Positions 56,179-64,000 of a stretch of DNA of 64,000 bases are shown piece by piece (within the stretch, counting starts at the first letter, position 1; each line of letters opens with the position of its first letter). The translations under genes were made by a program, and so were the position numbers. The notes beneath the pieces are model-generated. The model was not told where the DNA came from. It was given only the letters and a program-made list of their open reading frames with translations, and did no database searches. The stretch comes from Microvelia longipes (lineage: Eukaryota; Arthropoda; Insecta; Hemiptera; Veliidae), in contig JACMZG010001913.1 in NCBI GenBank assembly GCA_018340805.1, positions 41,190,027 through 41,254,026 of the forward strand, written 5' to 3'.

Positions 56179-56674
56179 GTACGTTCACACACACTTTAGA
56201 TCCGCGTATCGTATAGAGTACGATCTCTCAATACGGTAATTTAAGCTGTATGAACCATGCGGAGGGGATCCGATCGCATACGCTAGAACTAGGGAGATGG
56301 AATCTAAATGGATCCCCCAATACGCTGTCTTTTTGTGTGTGTACCTTTAGAGACGATCGTATTTAACGGATAACCTTCTCGTCGAACTTTTATTTCACTT
56401 CTATATAACCGTTTTTGATCAAATAACTTTTGGAATATTATTTTTTTTGTGTAACTTTATTATTATGCAAAGAAATCACAATTTAATTAAATATTTTTTA
56501 GTTTTAAACTTCCTTATAACCAAAAGTGAAGGTTCACTATACAAGACGCCATGTTTTGGCGGGATCAGTTATCACTCGATCGACTAAACAAATACGCAAG
56601 AACCGTGAAGTTAGTTGACCATATTGCATACGTATTCTATACGACCCGCGGATCTAGAGTGCGTGTGAACGTAC
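56179..56674 (-). mobile_element. 497-bp TA-flanked MITE, copy 2
   Basis: Reverse of 4128-4624, 496 bp, same GTACGTTCACAC ends and TA on each side (56177-56178 and 56675-56676). The two copies share the interior closely (GGATCCGATCGCATACGC, CATGTTTTGGCGGGATCAG), which indicates fairly recent activity. The 66-aa open frame at 56551 is part of the element and not conserved as coding. Confidence 0.9.
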
Positions 56675-56870
56675 TAATTGATAAATTATTGTTATCACGT
56701 GTGATAAGAATGATTTCCCGCCAGAACATTGGAGTAAGAATTTCAATTTAGAGATTCAAGATTCTTCATGTTCGATATTCGTAACAAAACAAACTGTAGT
56801 GCAGTTTAGGGCACTTTGAAGTTCAACCTTGGAAGAGCCTCTGAACATTGATTTTATTTGATCCCTAGTT

Positions 56871-58080
56871 ACTCTAGTCTACATGTAGACTAGAGTGCAC
56901 TAGAACACTAGAGTATGGTGCGCGAACATAGTTCTTACTCTAGGTTACTCTAGTCTACTCTAGAGTATCCTGCGCGAACATAGTTTTTACCCTAGGTTAC
57001 TCTAGTCTACTCTAGAGTATCGTACCCAAACATAGTTCTTACCCTAGGTTACTCTAGTATACTCTAAAGTATCGTACCCAAACATAGTTCTTACCCTAGG
57101 TTACTCTAGAGTATCGTACCCAAACATAGTTCTTACCCTAGGTTATACTCTAGTCTACTCTAGAGTATCGTACCCAAACATAGTTCTTACCCTAGGTTAC
57201 TCTAGTCTACTCTAGAGTATCGTACCCAAACATAGTTCTTACCCTAGGTTACTCTAGTCTACTCTAGAGTATCCTGCGCGAACATAGTTCTTACCCTAGG
57301 TTACTCTAGTCTACTCTAGAGTATCGTGCCCAAACATAGTTCTTACCCTAGGTTACTCTAGTCTACTCTAGAGAATCGTACCCAAACATAGTTCTTAGTT
57401 ACTCTAGTTTACTCTAGAGTATCGTACCCAAACATTTACCCTACGTTACTCTAGTCTACTAAGAGTATCGTACCCAAACATAGTTTCTTACCCTAGGTTA
57501 CTCTAGTCTACTCTAGAGTATCGTACCCAAACATAGTTCTTACCCTAGGTTACTCTAGTCTACTCTAGGTACCCAAACATAGTTCTACCCTAGGTTACTC
57601 TAGTCTTCTCTAGAGTATCGTACCCAAACATAGTTCTTACCCTAGGTTACTCTAGAGTATCGTACCCAAACATTTTTTTATTTATTTATTTATTTTATTT
57701 ATTAATTTGTATTACAGTTTTAAACAACCACAAGAATACAAATAAAATTAGATAATTTACAACGTATAAGAAAAAACACCTTCATGTGGAACTATTATTA
57801 CTTTTTACTATAACTTAATAGCTGACACTGGCACTAACACTAAATCACAGATAAGCGCTGAACTAGAAATTTAATTAAAATACTTATTATGAACTACTTA
57901 CACTAACTTAAATTATGCTAAATTTAGTTTAGAACTGAACATAGTTCTTACCTTTGGTTACTCTAGTCTACTCTAGAGTATTGTACCAAAACATAGTTCT
58001 TACCCTTGGTTACTCTAGAGTATCGTGCGCGAACATAGTTTTTACTCTAGGTTACTCTAGTCTATAATGGAGTATCGTAA
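56871..58080. repeat. 52-bp satellite rich in CTAGAG palindromes
   Basis: The unit reads CTCTAGAGTATCGTACCCAA then ACATAGTTCTTACCCTAGG and TTACTCTAGTCTA. It has nested self-complementarity (CTAGAG, CTCTAG, TAGACTAGAGT). Some units carry CCTGCGCG in place of CGTACCC. The array begins with a perfect 26-nt palindrome, ACTCTAGTCTACA followed by TGTAGACTAGAGT (56871-56896), and is interrupted at 57674-57937. Confidence 0.95.
57674..57937 (-). mobile_element. 264-bp retroposed insert with (TAAA)n tail and 5-bp TSD
   Basis: The satellite text AACAT is duplicated on both sides (57669-57673 and 57938-57942). The insert begins on the plus strand with a (TTTA)n run, that is a (TAAA)n tail on the minus strand, and its other end is CAGTTCTAAACTAAATTTAG (minus strand). 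A tail at one end plus a short target duplication mark target-primed reverse transcription, so this is a truncated LINE or a SINE. The family is not recognised. Confidence 0.8.
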
Positions 58081-59109
58081 TGAGGAATAACGAAAGATAC
58101 AATAGTAGTAGAGCTTTTTGCTGGTTATATTTCTCGGTGTCTCACATAATTATATAGTGCTCATAAACTTTATTGGCATAAAGTAAATTCGAATTTCAGG
58201 CCATGGTGACCTTATTTTTATACATAATAAGGTCATTTTTTAGATAATCAGTAAGTTATCGAATAGAATGCAGTAACTAATGCCCGCATTCAAAGACATT
58301 TTACTTATCTATAAGTTTATAGATAGGAACTTAAACCTTATCTTAGGCATTCCTTAGCTAGCTTTAAAAAAGTTACATCAACACCTAAAACACCCCTCAT
58401 AAAACTTAGACCTAAATCAGGCCTTAAGGAACAACTATAAACGGCATCTTTTAAGGAAATTTAAGCATATTCCACACGATTTGCTTACTATAGTAAGCCA
58501 CCTTTAAATAGGCTTAAATACCATAACAAACTTTTAAGGGAATTTTAAGGAGAGCTTGAAGAGTTTAAAGAGAACTTACTGATTCTAAAGGTTTCTTAGA
58601 TCTCTTAAAGAATATATTAGGTTTAGTGGAAAAAAAACTTGGAAGAAAATTCCAAATATATTGAAAAAGATTTTTATCTCTAAACAGTATATAAAGTGAA
58701 GATTAATGACTAGTTTTTTAGGGAGTAAAGAAGCCCTTTTCACTCCTAAAGAAGAAAATGTTACTTTTTACTCCCTAGGGACTAAAATACTCCCTTGAAA
58801 TCCCCTCCTATAGGATAGGGTACTTTTCCATTTTCTTCGTCTCAGGCCAAAAAAAAGTTATTTGGAGCAATAAAAAAATCGTTTTTTTATTTTTATAAAT
58901 CCTTTTTATTATTTTATATGCTCCTATATATTGAAAGGGAAACCCGACAAAAAAAATTGTTTGACACGAAACCCGGCCAAAAGAAGTTATTAGAAGAAAT
59001 AAACTATTTTTTAAAATATTTTTGTGGTGATACCTCCAACATTTATAAGGGGGACCCAACAAAATATAAATGTGTGTGAAAATATAAATTTAACAATAAT
59101 TAAATAGAC
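58081..59109. other. AT-rich stretch
   Basis: 58690-58805 has several TACTCCCT/AGGGAGTA palindromic patches similar in style to the 42-kb module. No gene seen. Confidence 0.45.
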
Positions 59110-59290
59110 TAACTTCAAGAGATAATGTCTTGTATTCACCTTAGGGGTAAATTATATTTTCCCTTGCAACAATTACCTTCCTCGGCTTAGCTTAGGTAGT
59201 TTATTGTCTTAACTTTCAGCTTTGCCTCAGGAGTTAAATATATAAATCACTCAACTTCGACTCGGGAGTAAAACGCATTCCCTTGGTGCT
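59110..59290. repeat. CTCGGCTT module, copy 2
   Basis: Diverged copy of 42080-42210 with the same block order: CTTGTATTCACCTTAGGGG, TCCTCGGCTTAGCTTAGG, AGCTTTGCCTCAGGAGTTA, TTCGACTCGGGAGTAAAAC. Confidence 0.6.
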
Positions 59291-59951
59291 TTTATAACTA
59301 TTGGGCGGTCATACAAACCAATTTTAATCATAGAATGACGCTTATGTTGACAGTATGTCTTTAAATTATACACACTCTAACCGTGCGATAGATAGTTTAA
59401 AAGTAGGTTACATCCCAACCAAGCTGGCCAGCGGCTAATTTCGCTAAATGAGGAAAATAATAAAAATGGATAAGTTCTTAAGTTGCCATTTTTACAGGTT
59501 AAATGTTCAAATAATTTTATGAGAGCAAAGCGCGCCAGAATTTCATTAACATAAATGCCCTACTCCAGAGTTTATTACAACTTGGATTATAACAACATTG
59601 AACAATAGCAATAAAAGTGTATTGGTTATTTAAAAAAAAGTTTGAAGGATCTCGGTAATACGTATATGAAGAGAAGTTTTAGTATATAAGGCAATGAAAA
59701 CACTTCTAACTATGGGAGGTCCGATGTGTCTGTCGCTTCTAACCGTTAATCTGGCATAATCTCAGGTTAACAATCAGGTTAAAAACAATTGAAAACTATG
59801 AAAAAAATGCGAACTGCAAAGCGAAACATCTGCGACCTAGGCATAGTAATCGACTTCCTATTTTTAACAAACTCATACAAAAGATTGATCGTTAAATCGA
59901 AATTAATAAATCACAAATAAACGATCATAAATATAGTTATTTATGCACCTA
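59291..59951. other. Unassigned stretch
   Basis: No gene or repeat recognised. Confidence 0.4.
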
Positions 59952-60161
59952 GTGAATAATGACTCCCATTATAACCCTGGTCACTGTAATGATTCCTAAG
60001 GCTGAAAGCCGAAGGAATCATGATTTATAACTCCCGAGGCGAAAGCCGAGGGAATTATTTATTTTAATCCCAAGGCTTTAGCCGAGGGATTAATTACAAT
60101 TAGCTCCCGAGGCTTGCCGAGGGAGATAATTTGACGAGGGTTATAATAGGGCATTATTCAC
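59952..60161. mobile_element. 210-bp TIR unit enclosing four CCGAGGC hairpins
   Basis: The outer ends are inverted: GTGAATAATGACTCCCATTA continuing TAACCCTGGTC, and in reverse complement from the right GTGAATAATGCCCTATTATA continuing ACCCTCGTC. Between them lie four hairpins in a row: ATTCCTAAGGCTGAAAGCC..AAGGAAT, CTCCCGAGGCGAAAGCCGAG.., ATCCCAAGGCTTTAGCCGAG.., and CTCCCGAGGCTTGCCGAGGG. Each has a GGC/GCC core and a different outer stem. It sits 220 bp from the recombinase-like exon. Confidence 0.8.
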
Positions 60162-60383
60162 GTGGGGCATACAAAAGTTTATCTCCAGAAGGAAAAACTA
60201 TATATATATAAACAAAAAAACTGTAAAAAAACTTGTTTTTTTATAGAATCAGTGAAACATAATTATATATTTTATGCAAAATTAACAAAAATACATTGTA
60301 TAATATATTATACATATACATACAACATAACCACATACATACATAATAAACAAATATCATAGTAAACAAAAATATATAAATAC
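60162..60383. other. AT-rich stretch beyond the exon donor
   Basis: Contains TACATACATACATAATAAAC-type simple sequence. If 60384-60531 is an exon, this is intron start. No acceptor or second exon is recognised before the hairpin unit. Confidence 0.4.
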
Positions 60384-60531
60384 CTAAATAATACGCCTTA
60401 GATTTATTCGGCAATAAATTGTTTTTAACCGTATTTGCTTCGTCATCTATACAAGACGGTTGAGGATTATCGGGGATATCGGGAAACAATTCATCTATGT
60501 CGTTTACTATCATTTCATTATCACTTTCCAT
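60384..60531 (-). CDS. First exon of a tyrosine-recombinase-like gene (intact but isolated)
   Basis: From the ATG at 60531 the frame encodes 49 residues beginning MESDNEMIVNDIDELFPDIP and ending TVKNNLLPNKSKAYYL, then meets a donor-like TTTAG|GTATTTAT at 60384. IDELF near the start and LLP-x-KS-x-x-Y at the end match the relics at 7329 and 55325, which continue with Y..F and YL.ELS. The peptide is acidic as in that family. Past the donor the frame runs into hydrophobic and AT-driven text and is probably intron. No catalytic domain is found in the window on this strand, so the rest is lost or was never present here. Start choice: the upstream GTG gives only a few extra residues, and the ATG is the natural one. 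Confidence 0.6.
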
Positions 60532-60778
60532 AGTAAACAACCGCACTAAATCCTTTTATGATAAATATAACAGGAATATTACTTGAAAGATAAGAAAAAC
60601 TTGGTAAAAAAGTAGGTATTTATCGTCAAAATAGATTTGATAAAGAAATTATTTGTTTACAGACAACTGGGATTTAATGAATCAGTGCTGCCAACATAAC
60701 TTTGTTTACACAAAATTCTTTACGTAGATTTTTGAATCTGTAATTTTAACTACTCAATAATTAAGTTGGCTAAGCTGG
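60532..60778. promoter_or_regulatory. Region upstream of the recombinase-like exon
   Basis: AT-rich stretch that would hold the promoter of the minus-strand exon. I see no convincing TATA or initiator arrangement that stands out from the AT background. Confidence 0.25.
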
Positions 60779-60832
60779 ATTATAACCCGGCGGGAAATAA
60801 TAAATTATTATTTATTTCCCGCCGGGTATAAT
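60779..60832. other. CCCGGCGGG hairpin
   Basis: ATTATAACCCGGCGGGAAAT and ATTTCCCGCCGGGTATAAT form a stem of about 18 bp around an AT-rich loop. TATAACCC also occurs in the ends of the 59952-60161 unit, so this may be a related solo end pair. Confidence 0.75.
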
Positions 60833-61010
60833 GACGGTCATAATTACATAAAAACAAGCCCCGAAATGTATTGATTATTACCCTTCTGGAGATAAAATAA
60901 ATTATGATCCAGCAGGGAGAAAAAGTGAACAATTCTCGCGACAGTGACTCTTAACTCCTTCTTACTAAAGTAACTTGCGGGAGACAAATAACTTAGGTTG
61001 TGATGGCAAC

Positions 61011-61083
61011 TTCCCCTTTACCTAAGTAGGAACCGGCTTTACCTCTTAAATTGACGGTTACGAGTTCGATCCTAACAGGGGAC
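61011..61083 (+). ncRNA. tRNA-Lys(CTT)-like sequence A
   Basis: 73 nt. The outer TCCCCT and AGGGGA can pair as an acceptor stem. The anticodon loop text CTCTTAA is identical to that of tRNA-Lys(CTT). The B box reads GAGTTCGATCC. The T stem is poor (ACGAG against CTAAC) and the D arm is unusual, so a functional tRNA is unlikely. A T5 tract follows 7 nt after the end. Confidence 0.6.
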
Positions 61084-61283
61084 GCACACTTTTTACACGT
61101 CATATAATAAGTCTATCACCGAGTATGTAAAATTAATAAAATTGATAAAATGTGTACTTTTCTACCTCTTGTAGTGGGAGAAAAGTGACATATAACTCCT
61201 AGTCTGTTCTACAGGGAGCAAAGTAACTAGCAAGAGAAAAGTAGCTTTGGTTGCCATGGCAACTACTTAACATCCACTCTGCA

Positions 61284-61357
61284 TTTCCTCTATAGGAAGA
61301 TTGGTAACGTCTTTAACTCTTAACTTGAAGGTTACGAGTTCAATCCTCACAGGGAAC
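61284..61357 (+). ncRNA. tRNA-Lys(CTT)-like sequence B
   Basis: 74 nt. TTTCCT and AGGGAA can pair at the ends. GATTGGTAACGTC fits a D arm, the anticodon loop is again CTCTTAA, and the B box is GAGTTCAATCC. Stems are weaker than in a real tRNA. A T5 tract (61364-61368) follows. Confidence 0.6.
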
Positions 61358-61410
61358 ACACACTTTTTACACTTTATTAATGTTTTATCACCGAGTCTCA
61401 ATCTCTAATA

Positions 61411-62952
61411 ATTTGCATACCCCCCTACATAGGTGTAAAATGTCAATAGACGTCCAAAAAATATTAACAAAATAAAACTTATTATTTTTAGTGCTCTATA
61501 GGTAAAATAAGGTATGTTTTATGCTTGAACATTTTTTTCATTTTTTCAAATAAGTTATTTAATTAATAACTTATTAAATAAATTTAATTTTAGCCAGTAT
61601 ATATGCTTATAACATATCTTTATACTTTAATGATTTTAAAAAGCACATAACATTTTAAATACTTAGACACTAAAAATACACATACACTAAAAAGACACTA
61701 AAAATAATTGATCAGTGTGTACCCCGCTTTCCTACCGGTTGAAAAAAATCATTTTCCACCTTCACTTTCCATGTGCCCAACTTCATTACCTCATTTATAA
61801 TTTCCTTTGAAAATTTACTGAAACTAAATTAATGAGTTGGAAGTAATGAAACAGAGTGGGATATGACATTATGTCGAGCCATCAATGATGACGAATGTCG
61901 AATGATGAAACAGTTCCCAGATGTAGCATTGCATTTTGCTTGTTACATTTCCTGGGTGTCTCTCGCACAATTATATTGTGTTAACATTCATGTTTTGCAA
62001 AACACGGGAGTATCAAATTATACTAGATTAAGTTCTTAAATTTTTATTTTCTGGTTAAAAAATCAAAAATGGTAATTCAGAACGGAAAATACAATAAAAA
62101 TTGGCTCTTATGACTTGTTATCCCTTGATTTAATTGTTATCTTCACATATATTAGATTTTTACATAACTAAATATTTCATTATACGAAATATTACTATTT
62201 TTACTGACTAATTAATGGATATGTATGATATGGGCAGAGAAGTAAGATAAGATTATATTCTGATGAAACTAACGTTGGAGTTGCAAATAGACGCCATTCA
62301 ATTAGTTTTATTAAAAAAAAAATAAAAATAAAGAATCACGCATAGAATCTTTCATTTTTGAAAGCAGCAGTAAAGTAGGTACTTTACAGACACAAAAATG
62401 TCCTTAAAGTGGGATTTTATTGCCTCGGCAGTAAAAGTAATTTTTTGACATATAAAGTTTCGCCTAAAATCTAAGAAGATAAAGAAGAATAAAAGTTAAA
62501 ATTCGTATATAACACCAATAATTTGTTATTATACTTAATAATTTTAAATTAATTATGCAAGTAACGAAGTGTTTTTGTTTGAATTATCTAATTAAGAATC
62601 AATTGGATAGAAAGCTTTACTGTGCTCTCAAAAAAACAAATAATAATATACCTTACATGGGGTAAAGTGATTTTAATGCTTTGGAAATTATTTAACTTTA
62701 AATTTAAGCCGTCGCACGTTAATAACAAATTTCCGCATTTAAACATTATTCAGTTATTTAACACGGTTATTTTCCCTGCTCTAAGTATTCGCAACATACG
62801 CTTGACAGCAGTGACAGCGTAAAAAATAAATTAAAAAAAAAAAGAGAAGAAAAAGCCCTAAATCTACTAAAATAAGAAAAAAACTATTTAAGAACTTCTA
62901 GAAGACAGCACCAAGAAGAAGAAGTCAGAAGAACAAAAAGAATAATAAAAAA
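61411..62952. other. AT-rich stretch ahead of the LINE ORF1
   Basis: The last 130 bases (62825-62952) are A-rich with AAGAAGAAGAAGTCAGAAG and may be the 5' UTR of the retrotransposon. The open frame at 62622 has no recognisable domain. Confidence 0.45.
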
Positions 62953-63885
62953 ATGCAAGAAAACAGCGGAGGACTAAACGAGGTAATGGAGACCAATCAA
63001 CTTACTATGACGGACATACCAAATACACCAGAACAATATGACACACATGACATGGGTCCATACCATGTTATAATACAACACAAAATACCAATTCTAATAA
63101 TAAAGGAATATCAAGACTCCACCCATGACGATAGGTAAACTATTACATGAAACCTTAGGATTTAAAAACAACGAAATTACTCAAATAACCAGTATTTCTG
63201 TAAACAAAATAAAATAACACTTAATAATAGAATTAATGCAAACAAACTCATAACTTCCCAACACTAAATGAAAATTATAACACATTCATACCAAAATCAA
63301 TAATCTACAAAAAGGGGTTGTTCGGGGAATTGAGCAATCCTTAACAGAATTAGAAATTTTACAAAATATGAATTTTCAAAATACAAACATAAAACTAATT
63401 AACGTTAAACGAATAACAAGAAAAGTGATTGACAACAATACACCAAAATTTATCCCACACAATCAATATTTATAACAGTTAGAGGCCAATCATTACCACC
63501 TTACGCTTATCTACACTTTGTGAGATGCCAATTGAACCGTACATTCCCGAGTAATACAGTGTCAAAATTGTCTCCGATTTGGACATAGAGAAATTGATTG
63601 CAAAGGTTCTACCCGCTGTGAAAATGCGGGTTAAACCTTCAACTCATGGAATAAATGATAAAAACGAGATACAACAATGCCCTAAAATAACTTCCCCCAT
63701 ATGTATTCACTGTAAACAAGGACATAAGACAACAAAACTTAAAGACTGTCCCGAATTTAAATAAAAAAGCATAAAGAAAACTATGGTACAAAATAATATA
63801 TCTTTCGGCGAGGCAAAATTACAAATTAGTAACAAAACATATGCAACAGTCCTTCAATCCGAACCAACTGAAACTATTCCAACCT
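62953..63885 (+). pseudogene. Jockey-like LINE ORF1 (Gag-like), frameshifted
   Basis: Starts MQENSGGLNEVMETNQLT at 62953. It continues after a frameshift near 63126 as MTIGKLLHETLGFKNNEIT, later GVVRGIEQSLTELEIL and SIFITVRGQSLPPYAYLHF, then a CCHC knuckle, CQNCLRFGHREIDC (C-x2-C-x4-H-x4-C), a second Cys-rich motif CIHCKQGHKTTKLKDC, and NKTYATVLQ before a stop. This is the order of the Gag-like ORF1 protein of jockey-clade non-LTR retrotransposons, which packages the element RNA. At least three frameshifts or stops break it. ORF2 would lie beyond the window. Confidence 0.82.
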
Positions 63886-64000
63886 AACCATAAATACTGA
63901 ATCACGCAAATATCAAATACAAACCTTACCAATCCCCAAAAAAATCCTAAGCGCCAAAAACTTCATCATATAGCCCCCGACAATAAACTATATTACAAAC

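Larger units (their letters stand above)
60905..61410 (+). repeat. Tandem pair of about 245-bp tRNA-Lys-like units
   Basis: Two diverged copies (about 60905-61140 and 61150-61410) share GGGAGAAAAAGTGA, TAACTCC, AAGTAACTTGCGGGAGA, GGTTGTGATGGCAACT, the tRNA-like part, CACACTTTTTACAC and TATCACCGAGTATG. The tRNA-like part with a T5 tract behind it suggests a former Pol III unit that was duplicated with its flanks. Confidence 0.75.

Noticed and set aside
57000..57660. CRISPR-like or operator array (52-bp CTAGAG repeats)
   Set aside because: No spacer sequence, plain tandem satellite with indels.
60241..60383. Extension of the recombinase-like protein into LGIYIFLFTMIFVYYVCMW
   Set aside because: The text after the GTATTT donor is AT-driven hydrophobic translation unlike the other family members, which continue with a Y..F segment. 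It is read as intron.

Overview
The window looks like an intergenic, repeat-saturated piece of an AT-rich arthropod (most likely insect) genome. This rests on the complete absence of compact bacterial-type gene organisation, the long (TA)n and (CA)n microsatellites, five tandem minisatellites, and relics of jockey-type LINEs, Penelope-like elements, hAT, Tc1/mariner-type and Helitron-like elements and tRNA-derived SINEs. I see no complete host gene. The only substantial open coding sequence (48424-49008, 194 aa) resembles the C-terminal end of a P-element/THAP9-type transposase.

Layout. 1-1386 is a 42-bp satellite. 1.9-9.0 kb holds a foldback element, a SINE-like repeat, a dispersed repeat (family A) split by a 497-bp TA-flanked MITE, a 923-bp hAT element with a perfect 8-bp target duplication, a repeat carrying a broken tyrosine-recombinase-like gene, and the 3' end of a LINE ORF2. 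9-23 kb is mostly AT-rich relic sequence with 28-bp/112-bp and 40-bp tandem repeats, a tRNA-headed SINE and a Penelope-like inverted repeat. 23.6-26.6 kb is a tandem array of units that each end in a GC hairpin plus CTAG and carry a (TA)n core, as expected of a Helitron-like (HINE/DINE type) element. 28-43 kb contains foldback elements, a 482-bp TIR element, a 333-bp (TA)n tract, a 1.9-kb inverted structure whose arms carry clusters of GC-rich TTCG-loop hairpins, and next to it a 676-bp palindrome. 46-56 kb repeats many of the same families and adds the P-like ORF and a second recombinase-bearing repeat. 56.9-58.1 kb is a 52-bp satellite interrupted by a retroposed insert. 59.9-61.4 kb contains a mini-array of hairpins inside a TIR, a clean first exon of the same recombinase family, and a tandem pair of tRNA-Lys(CTT)-like units each followed by a T5 tract. 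62.9-64.0 kb is the start of a jockey-like LINE ORF1 with a CCHC knuckle.

The thread I find most interesting is the tyrosine-recombinase-like family. It is present at three loci (7.3-7.6, 55.3-55.6 and 60.4-60.5 kb). The first two are internally deleted copies that share the same two in-frame stops. All three lie beside short CCGAGGC-type hairpin modules. Letter names for dispersed families (A to I) are mine and rest only on comparisons inside this window. All element boundaries were read by eye and may be off by a few bases to a few tens of bases.
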